Origin: JAFAMS01 sp049520515
GTDB lineage: Bacteria; Vulcanimicrobiota; Vulcanimicrobiia; Vulcanimicrobiales; Vulcanimicrobiaceae
Reading direction: 5' to 3'
DNA length: 64,000 nt
NCBI GenBank assembly: GCA_049520515.1
Contig: JBEKPS010000006.1
Span: 124,001-188,000 of the forward strand
Under the pieces are notes generated by a model. The model was not told where the DNA came from. It made no database searches and worked only from the letters and a program-made list of their open reading frames with translations. The position numbers and the translations under genes are program-made. This document shows, piece after piece, positions 57,824-64,000 of this stretch (the first letter of the stretch is position 1; the number at the start of each line of letters is the position of its first letter).

Positions 57824-60800
57824 AAGTGCCCTGAGGCACGATCGAGCTCGTAATCGAAAGTAAAGCCCTTTTCCCGGAAGAGCGACAAACAGGCGTCGAC
57901 CGCGTCCGAATCATACGCGGTCCCTCTGCCGCGCTCGATCTCGGCTAGAGCTGCTTCAAGACCTCGAGAAGGCCGATAGGGACGGTGCGCCAGCATTGCT
58001 TCCATGACGTCGGCGACCGCGATAATTTTCGCTTCAGGCAAAATCTGATCGGATGTGAGGCCACGTGGATAACCCGATCCGTCCAAGCGTTCGTGATGTT
58101 GCCGGACCATCTCCGGAAGTGGCCACGGGAACGAAATATCCTTGAGAATTCCATAGCCCGCTTCCGCATGGACTCGAATCAGATCGAACTCCGTCGACGT
58201 CAGTCTGCCGGGCTTGCTCAAAATCTCAGCCGGAACCGTGATCTTTCCGATATCGTGCACGACGCCGGCAAGATAGACCGAGTGGGCGCGATCTTCGGTA
58301 AAGCCGAGCTCGCGGGCAATTGTTGCGGCCAACATCCCAACCCGGCGCTGATGGCCGGCCGTGTACGGATCGCGCAGCTCGAGCGTGCTCGCAATCGCCC
58401 GGACGGTTGCCTCGAGATTCTCTTGCAGCCTGCGGACCGCAACCGTACGTTCTTCGGAATTACGAAGTCCGATGATACCAAAAGAGAGATCGTCAACCAA
58501 TTCAGCGAGCAGTCCGATCTCCTCGGCGTCGAACGCATCGGCATCTCCGGCATAAATCGTAAGAACGGTAAATGGCGCCGAGCCGACTTTGAGCGGCAAC
58601 GCGATTGCCGCGAGAAAGCCGCGTGTGCGCGCTTCCTCGCGCCAGGGGCGCGTGCTCGCGTCATCATATCGGGGATCGATTTGCATCTCGCCCGTCCGCA
58701 TCGCCCGATGCGTGGGTCCGTTTGCGCGAACGGAATCGCCCCACTTGATGCGTGCAGTCTCGAGATACCCTTCGTCCAAGCCAGCATGAGCGAGGACGCG
58801 AACGTTCCTGATCTCGGCGACTTCAGGAACGCCGATCCACGCAAACGCGTAGCCCCCGACATCGACGAGAAGATCGCAGAGCCTCTGCAAGAGCGCGACT
58901 TCATCGGTCGCGTGAACGACGGCCTCATTTGCGGCGCTCAGCGCCTTTAGTGCTCGCGTCGCACGCGCGATTTTCTTTTCCGAGCGCTTGCGATCGGTGA
59001 TCTCGATAAAGCTCTCGCGAATCAGATGCCCCTTGCTCGACGGCAGCGGGGAAAAGCGAACCTCACATGTCTTTAGCGTGCCGCTCAAGACCCGAATCTG
59101 ACGTTCGAACGTGACGGTCTCGCCGGCCAACGCTCTTCGATTGTGATCGGCGTACGAAACGTTGACGTCTTGGGAATCGGGTTGCTCGCGCGTATAGAAT
59201 TGCTTTGGGCCGCCGCTCAGGAGCTGCTCGCTACCGCTCTCAAAGAGTTCGAGCGCCGTGTGGTTTGCCAAGACGAACTTGTCCGCATCGCCGTCGTAGA
59301 GCACGATCGCTTCGGGGGCTTGCTCAACGAGTTCCCGAAACTGCTCCTCGCTCGAGTGCACGCGGCGCAGCATCTCGTTGCGCTCCGTAATGTCCCGGCT
59401 TACGCCGGCCGTGCCGGTCACGTTCCCATCTTCATCTTTAAGAGGCACAACCGATAGGAAGACGTCGATCCTCGATCCGTCCTTTTTGAGGGACGGAATT
59501 TCAGAGCGAAACAAACTCTTGCCGTTACCAGCGATCATGTTCGCAAACATGTCGTCGATCGCCGGAAGTGCCTCGGCCGGCAGGAGCATGCGTACGTTCT
59601 TCCCGATTGCCTCCGCCTCGGAATAGCCGTAAATGTGCTCGGAGGCCGGATTCCACGTGACGATCGTGCCCGCGCGATCGGTGCTGACGATCGAGTCGTC
59701 AACCGTATTTACAATCGTTGCGAGACGCTCTCGTACTCGCCCGGCATCCATCCGATCGGTGACGTCGACCACACTGCCTATCACGACGGGCTTTCCGTCG
59801 AATGACGTCATCGTGGAGATAACGTTGATGTCCCGAACCTCGCCGTTCTTGCGCGCGACTCTCGCCTCGAAATCAATCGGCGTCGTATCTCCCGAAAGCT
59901 GAAGCGCAAGGGCATGACGTGAGGCTGGAAGAGCATCTTCGGGCACGAACGCCAGCGGCGTCTGCCCGATAATCTCTCCGCTCTCTCGACCGAATATCTC
60001 GCACATCCCCGGATTCGCATACGTAAATGCACCGTCCGAGCCAAGCATGAAGACTCCCGTGGATTGCTGTTCGACCAGCGCGTGAAACCGCGCGTCTTCC
60101 TCGCGCAGCTGCCGCTGCGAATCTCGCTCCGCCGTGATGTCATGCAAGCGCCACTGGATGACTTCCCGCTCACCGGATCCATACACGCTGCTTTCAAACC
60201 GGAACTCGAGCTTCTGGCCGTCGCTGCGTTGAAGCGTGATCTCGTCGATGCGAGAGAACCCCTTGGCGTGCATGTCAACAATAGCGTGTTCGTCCGCAGC
60301 GATCGGCGTTAGCCACGCCAGCTCCGACGGACGCATACCTAAATAACTTTGCGCCGGGTATCCAAGGAGAGTCGTAAGCGCAGGATTGACGTCGCTAAAC
60401 TTTCCGGTGGTCGCGTCCAGGATCAGGATTCCGTCAATGGCCGACTCGAAGAGTTTCCGAAATCGCAACGCGGCGACACGATATTCCACTTGCATTTCCC
60501 GCTCGCCGCGTTCGGCACGCAGGCGCGCAGTGACATCGCGGAAGCTGCATTGAAAGAGCATTCGATGATCGCCGGGGAAGAGATTGACGACCAAATCAAT
60601 CTGGCGCTGCGAGCCGTCTGCTGCCTCGACGATCGCATCTTCACGGCGAAGGCTCCCTTGAGCCTGAAGGGCGCGAAATGCGGCATCATTCGGGACGATG
60701 TTCGTAAAAGCCCGAAGACTCCAGAGCGGCTTACCGAGATAGTCCTTGCGCGAATAACCGAGCAGCTCGATAAAAAACGGGTTGACGTCGAGGACTTCTC

Positions 60801-61317
60801 CAGTCTGGGCGTCTGCGACGAGCAGTCCGTCCCGCGCGGATTCGAAAAGTCCGCGGTAACGGGCGTCCGCCGTTTGCAATGCGGCCTGTGCGCTCCGCCA
60901 TGCGCGTGTATCCTCACAGGCAGACACGGCGTTCTTGACGACCCAAGGGAGGCGAGCCAGGCGGTCCTTTACGACGTAGTCGTTGGCCCCTGCCATCGCT
61001 ACTTCGAGCGCAGCCTCATCGCTGAGCGCGCCGCTGAGAAGAATTACCGGCAGCAGCGGATCTCGCTCGCGGACGATTCCGATCGCCGATAAGCCATCGA
61101 AGCCCGCGCGGTCAAAATCGCAAAGTACGATATCCGGCTTGAAGACCTCCAACGCTTCGACGAAAGCTGCTCGCGTATCGACGCGCTGAGAAGCGAATGC
61201 GAGGTCACCCTTGCGTAATGAACGTTCGATCAACTCGGCGTCCGCAGCGACGTCTTCGAGGATGAGTACCTTTAGGACACGTTCGGCGATCACGCAATCA
61301 CACTTGGGGCGACGCAC
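57820..61317 (-). CDS. Response regulator with PAS, GAF and HD-GYP domains (c-di-GMP phosphodiesterase)
   Basis: 1165 residues. A receiver domain (about 15-130, phospho-acceptor Asp67 in VLCDFD) is followed by five PAS domains (about 150-270, 285-405, 410-530, 535-655, 665-785), a GAF domain (about 800-955) and an HD-GYP domain with HD at 1021-1022, HHE at 1074-1076 and GYP at 1082-1084, the intact metal and signature residues. It should hydrolyse c-di-GMP under redox, light or ligand sensing. GTG at 61317 is the first start; GTG eight codons later is also possible. Lies 222 bases from the PBP4-like gene. Confidence 0.85.
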   Translation of the reverse strand: MRRPKCDCVIAERVLKVLILEDVAADAELIERSLRKGDLAFASQRVDTRAAFVEALEVFKPDIVLCDFDRAGFDGLSAIGIVRERDPLLPVILLSGALSDEAALEVAMAGANDYVVKDRLARLPWVVKNAVSACEDTRAWRSAQAALQTADARYRGLFESARDGLLVADAQTGEVLDVNPFFIELLGYSRKDYLGKPLWSLRAFTNIVPNDAAFRALQAQGSLRREDAIVEAADGSQRQIDLVVNLFPGDHRMLFQCSFRDVTARLRAERGEREMQVEYRVAALRFRKLFESAIDGILILDATTGKFSDVNPALTTLLGYPAQSYLGMRPSELAWLTPIAADEHAIVDMHAKGFSRIDEITLQRSDGQKLEFRFESSVYGSGEREVIQWRLHDITAERDSQRQLREEDARFHALVEQQSTGVFMLGSDGAFTYANPGMCEIFGRESGEIIGQTPLAFVPEDALPASRHALALQLSGDTTPIDFEARVARKNGEVRDINVISTMTSFDGKPVVIGSVVDVTDRMDAGRVRERLATIVNTVDDSIVSTDRAGTIVTWNPASEHIYGYSEAEAIGKNVRMLLPAEALPAIDDMFANMIAGNGKSLFRSEIPSLKKDGSRIDVFLSVVPLKDEDGNVTGTAGVSRDITERNEMLRRVHSSEEQFRELVEQAPEAIVLYDGDADKFVLANHTALELFESGSEQLLSGGPKQFYTREQPDSQDVNVSYADHNRRALAGETVTFERQIRVLSGTLKTCEVRFSPLPSSKGHLIRESFIEITDRKRSEKKIARATRALKALSAANEAVVHATDEVALLQRLCDLLVDVGGYAFAWIGVPEVAEIRNVRVLAHAGLDEGYLETARIKWGDSVRANGPTHRAMRTGEMQIDPRYDDASTRPWREEARTRGFLAAIALPLKVGSAPFTVLTIYAGDADAFDAEEIGLLAELVDDLSFGIIGLRNSEERTVAVRRLQENLEATVRAIASTLELRDPYTAGHQRRVGMLAATIARELGFTEDRAHSVYLAGVVHDIGKITVPAEILSKPGRLTSTEFDLIRVHAEAGYGILKDISFPWPLPEMVRQHHERLDGSGYPRGLTSDQILPEAKIIAVADVMEAMLAHRPYRPSRGLEAALAEIERGRGTAYDSDAVDACLSLFREKGFTFDYELDRASGHL

Positions 61318-61540
61318 TGAGAAATCGCAGTGTACTTGCTTTCGTACCGCAAGCGCGAACGTTATAACATCGGACTCTTCACAACTGTTACAGCAACGTC
61401 ACACGCGCGTTTGTCATCCGAGTCGCGCTGGCAGTCAATGGTGCTTTGATTGGTCTGCCGCCCGGTCACAGTGCCAAGATCGTCCTCAAACGTTACACGA
61501 GCGTGACAAGACCGTTGTGTTTATTTTTCATTGAATCAAC
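61318..61540. promoter_or_regulatory. Intergenic region with GTTAC-type 11-bp repeats
   Basis: No gene seen. Contains GTTACAG at 61387-61393 and GTCACAC at 61398-61404 (11-base period), GTTACAC at 61492-61498 and GTGACAA at 61503-61509 (11-base period), and the palindrome GTTATAAC at 61361-61368. The same decamer CGTTACACGA recurs at 63987-63996. Reads as a control region for the HD-GYP/SARP operon, though repeats are opposite in strand to the Tad pair relative to the genes. Confidence 0.45.
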
Positions 61541-63520
61541 TCATTGCATCAAGCGGGTCAAGCGCGCAAGCGCGCGATCTTGACTGGACGCAAGGACGGC
61601 CGCGGATTCTTTTCGTCCGTCGGAAAGAAAGGCGAATGAGAGCAAGCCTTGTTGGTCCCGAAGCATGTAGCCAACCAAGCCTCGCGACGTACCGACGCGT
61701 CCGGTCTTGACGTATGCGGCGTTGCGGGCGCTCACCGGAGGTTCCGTCACGCGAGTAAGGGCGGTACGAATGCGTTCGCCTTCAGGTGTATCTCCGATGC
61801 GCCAGAGCATCGTTGCAAGCGTTCGTGGCGTTGCGCGATTTTGCAGCGAGAGACCGCTGCCGTCGTACAGTTGCAATCCGGCCATCGGTACGGCGTGCTT
61901 CGAAAGGTAGTCGCGAAGGGCTGCAATACCGGCGGATTCGCTTCCGACGCCGGACGAGAGGAGGCCCGTTTCTCGTAACAACTGCTCGGCAATGTGATTA
62001 TCCGACTCCACGAGCATTTTGCGCGTCAGCTCTGTAAGCGGCGGTGACTCGTGCTCCCAGAGGACGCTTCCGCCCTCGGCGCGCCCGGAGCGTGTTACTC
62101 CGTCGACCGCGATGTGATGAGCGCTTAGGCGACTGCGGAGAACGAGTCCGGCGTAGGCTTGTTGATCGTCCACGGCGTCAGCAACGCGCACGCCGTTGAC
62201 GATACGTGTTCGGGTCCCTTCGTCGATAGAGACGGCACTCGCGCCGACAGCATACGGATAGCGGCGATCCGACGCCGCCCAGTGGGTGTTGTATGGTTCC
62301 GATGTAAAGGCGGTTCCGTCGATCACAAGATCTCCGCGAATTCTTCGCACGCCGCGTTTCTCGAGTGCTGACACCGCGTCATCAAGATCCTGCGAACTCA
62401 GAACGGGATCACCGCCTCCTACGAACGACAGCGTTCCGTCGATTGCCCCGTCGCGGACGGTTCCATGAGCAAGCAGCTGTGTTTTGAAGCGAAATTGTGG
62501 TCCGAGCGTCGCAAGCGCCGCCGCTGCCGTTAACACTTTAATGGTCGACGCAGGCACGCGCGGGACGTCGGGATTGAATGCTGCGACGGGTTTGCCTGCC
62601 CCATCCAATACGAGCACACCCGCATCCGGATTTTGGATCAGCGCACCGAGCGCCGCAGCAGCTTCGCTTTGTTTTCGCGATGGCTTGGGAGGACCACCGG
62701 ATCCGCCGGCGACCGATGCCGGCACCGGTTCAGCTGCAAGATCGGCGTCTTGCGCCGGCGGAATTCCTGCGCCGGCGGGAACCGCCGCGGCAGCAACGCC
62801 GACGATACCATTGCTTGCTGATGGCGCCGAAGACGACGGTGATTGCGACGATTTTGCTGGGGGCACAGAAGCGGCTTTCGCGGGTGCCTTGGGGTGAAGC
62901 GCGGAGAGCGCCGCAATCGGAGCTGCCGCAATCTTGGAGATTTGCTGCGCGAGCTCACGATGTTTATGCATCGACGCTGCAAGAATGGCAGCGACGAGCG
63001 CGATGGCCAGCGCCGCTGCGACGAACCGTCTCCTCCGCTCGGGCGAGGCTGCGGCCGCAGCTGCGTCCGCCGCGTCTTTTTTCAAAGCGGCGCCCTTCCA
63101 CAAAGCACCCTGCGCAAGCCGCAGTGCCACGGCGCTCGAGACCAGAGACGCGAAGTTGTCGCGAGAGACGGGTTTGTGCAGCGTGTCGTCGACGCCCGCG
63201 GCACGCAGCGCTCCGACGGCTTGTTTACCGGTCTCGGTTAACATGATGACGTGCGGTTTTGGCGCGTCACTCGAGACCGGCAGCCGCCGCACGAATTCAA
63301 CTCCGTCCATCGATGAGAGCTTCTCGTCAACAACCACGGCCGCAAGCGTCTTGCCGCTCGCCCATTTGAGGGCCTCAGCCGGATTTGACGAGCCGTGAAG
63401 CTCGACGCCGTCAATGCCTTGCAGCGCCGAGTTGTATGCTCCGGATTGACCGGCGTCGCACGCTACGACGAGCAGAAACGGAACCTTGCGTTGCCGCTCT
63501 TCTTCCTCGTCGTTTTGCAT
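61541..63520 (-). CDS. Receiver-transmembrane-D-Ala-D-Ala carboxypeptidase (PBP4/DacB) fusion
   Basis: 659 residues. N-terminal receiver domain (about 14-130) with acidic Asp22, phospho-acceptor Asp65 in VVVDEKLSSMDG, Thr94 and Lys116 (HKP), all intact. RRRR (162-165) precedes one transmembrane helix (166-184), predicting N-in topology. A Pro/Ala/Ser linker (200-285) leads to a complete S13 peptidase: SxxK at Ser325-Lys328, SDN 506-508, KTG 605-607. So phosphorylation inside could control a peptidoglycan peptidase outside. Stop at 61541. No known PBP4 carries a receiver, to my knowledge. Co-transcribed with the next receiver. Confidence 0.85.
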   Translation of the reverse strand: MQNDEEEERQRKVPFLLVVACDAGQSGAYNSALQGIDGVELHGSSNPAEALKWASGKTLAAVVVDEKLSSMDGVEFVRRLPVSSDAPKPHVIMLTETGKQAVGALRAAGVDDTLHKPVSRDNFASLVSSAVALRLAQGALWKGAALKKDAADAAAAAASPERRRRFVAAALAIALVAAILAASMHKHRELAQQISKIAAAPIAALSALHPKAPAKAASVPPAKSSQSPSSSAPSASNGIVGVAAAAVPAGAGIPPAQDADLAAEPVPASVAGGSGGPPKPSRKQSEAAAALGALIQNPDAGVLVLDGAGKPVAAFNPDVPRVPASTIKVLTAAAALATLGPQFRFKTQLLAHGTVRDGAIDGTLSFVGGGDPVLSSQDLDDAVSALEKRGVRRIRGDLVIDGTAFTSEPYNTHWAASDRRYPYAVGASAVSIDEGTRTRIVNGVRVADAVDDQQAYAGLVLRSRLSAHHIAVDGVTRSGRAEGGSVLWEHESPPLTELTRKMLVESDNHIAEQLLRETGLLSSGVGSESAGIAALRDYLSKHAVPMAGLQLYDGSGLSLQNRATPRTLATMLWRIGDTPEGERIRTALTRVTEPPVSARNAAYVKTGRVGTSRGLVGYMLRDQQGLLSFAFLSDGRKESAAVLASSQDRALARLTRLMQ

Positions 63521-63525
63521 CGAGG

Positions 63526-63915
63526 CTAGCCCGCTCGCGCGGCGAGCTTATTGCGTGCGTCGCGTAGCCCGAGCGCCCTATGGAGCAAAATCATGAACAA
63601 ATCCGCATCGATTGGCTTGGGCAGAAACCCGTCGACAACGTTACCGTTTGCGCTCTGCTGTCGGGAGCTCATCAAAAAGATCAACAGCCTTTTCACTCCG
63701 GCGCTATCTCTGAAACGCCGAGCAAACTCGATCGGATCCATTTCCGGGATGCCGTCATCAATAACGAGAACATCTGGGATGCTTTGCACGCTTTCACGCA
63801 AAGCCGAGACAGGCGAATCGAAGCATTTGACTCGGCATCCCGGAAACTCCCCGTGGAGGCGCGCGTACGTCGCGGCATTTGCCGACTCTTCGTCGACGAT
63901 CGTAATCTTAAACAT
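63526..63915 (-). CDS. Single-domain response regulator receiver
   Basis: 129-residue CheY-like receiver. Acidic Asp8-Glu9, phospho-acceptor Asp53 in VLVIDDGIPEMD (four before Pro57), Ser83/84 and Lys100 in FLPKPID. No output domain. Ends five bases before the receiver-PBP4 gene (63520) on the same strand; the two are one operon, and the two receivers may share a kinase or pass phosphate between them. No histidine kinase is in the window. Confidence 0.88.
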   Translation of the reverse strand: MFKITIVDEESANAATYARLHGEFPGCRVKCFDSPVSALRESVQSIPDVLVIDDGIPEMDPIEFARRFRDSAGVKRLLIFLMSSRQQSANGNVVDGFLPKPIDADLFMILLHRALGLRDARNKLAARAG

Positions 63916-64000
63916 CGGACTCTACGTCAATGCATATCCGAAGCTGTGACTTAACAAACGAAGACGGCAAATCGATCGTTCTCATGCGTTACACGAAGGT
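63916..64000. promoter_or_regulatory. Upstream region of the receiver operon, cut by window edge
   Basis: 85 bases upstream of the receiver gene. CGTTACACGA at 63987-63996 repeats the decamer at 61491-61500. GTTACAC starts at 63988, and the last two window bases (63999-64000) are GT, consistent with another 11-base repeat beyond the edge. No gene start seen. Confidence 0.35.

Noticed and set aside
1..64000. tRNA, rRNA, CRISPR, transposase, integrase, toxin-antitoxin or defence genes
   Set aside because: Looked for on both strands and none was recognised; no tRNA-adjacent repeats or att-like sites seen.

Overview
The window is GC-rich, densely packed bacterial chromosome: about 70 protein genes, many short or overlapping junctions (ATGA, GTGA, TGATG, TAATG), and no rRNA, tRNA, CRISPR array, insertion sequence or prophage that I could see. 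The gene content points to an aerobic, heterotrophic, probably soil-type bacterium. It has an A2-type caa3 heme-copper oxidase plus a cytochrome bd oxidase, heme A synthesis, ergothioneine synthesis, a Flp/Tad pilus locus, SARP-type regulators and an MGDG-synthase-like glycosyltransferase. The mixture of Terrabacteria-like traits fits candidate phyla such as Eremiobacterota (WPS-2) or Dormibacterota; this is a guess from gene content, not a phylogenetic result.

Layout. 1-12.7 kb holds metabolism and envelope genes: egtD (cut by the window edge), dienelactone hydrolase, amino acid permease, Asp/Glu racemase, a lytic transglycosylase lipoprotein, a histidine-box membrane hydroxylase, GT28, M20 amidohydrolase, cytochrome c, ROK kinase, a Cys-cluster protein, a CrtI-like oxidoreductase and an AhpD-like protein. 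12.75-18.8 kb is a seven-gene minus-strand operon: lipoprotein, divergent alanine racemase, GH130, two small membrane proteins flanking prfC, and a threonine dehydratase. 18.9-26.3 kb carries ctaA-ctaB, an MFS exporter, a cytochrome c, a Usp protein and a run of small exported proteins ending at a strong terminator. 26.4-33.9 kb is respiratory: cydAB, a SCO-like copper protein, then ctaCDE with two small membrane proteins. 34.0-36.9 kb is an amino-sugar operon (FAD oxidoreductase, BadF-type kinase, nanE). 36.9-39.8 kb has two tandem HTH regulators divergent from a SARP-like regulator across an AT-rich spacer. 39.7-44.2 kb has an M20 dipeptidase and a GntR-controlled ABC-2 exporter with a palindromic operator and a 34-codon leader gene. 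44.2-55.1 kb is the Tad/Flp pilus locus. 55.1-63.9 kb is signalling: a SARP-ATPase regulator, a REC-PAS-GAF-HD-GYP protein, and a stand-alone receiver next to a receiver fused across one membrane helix to a DacB/PBP4 peptidase.

How it fits together. CtaA and CtaB supply heme A to the caa3 oxidase, and the SCO-like protein may metallate its CuA site. The Tad locus contains prepilins, secretin, ATPase, inner-membrane proteins, pseudopilins and two prepilin peptidases, and it lies beside a SARP-type regulator and a probable c-di-GMP phosphodiesterase. Direct repeats with 11-bp spacing, the layout classically bound by SARP proteins, occur between the divergent pilin and secretin genes, and similar repeats occur upstream of the signalling operon. 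The most unusual item is the receiver-TM-D,D-carboxypeptidase at 61.5-63.5 kb, which looks like phospho-signalling built directly into a periplasmic peptidoglycan enzyme.
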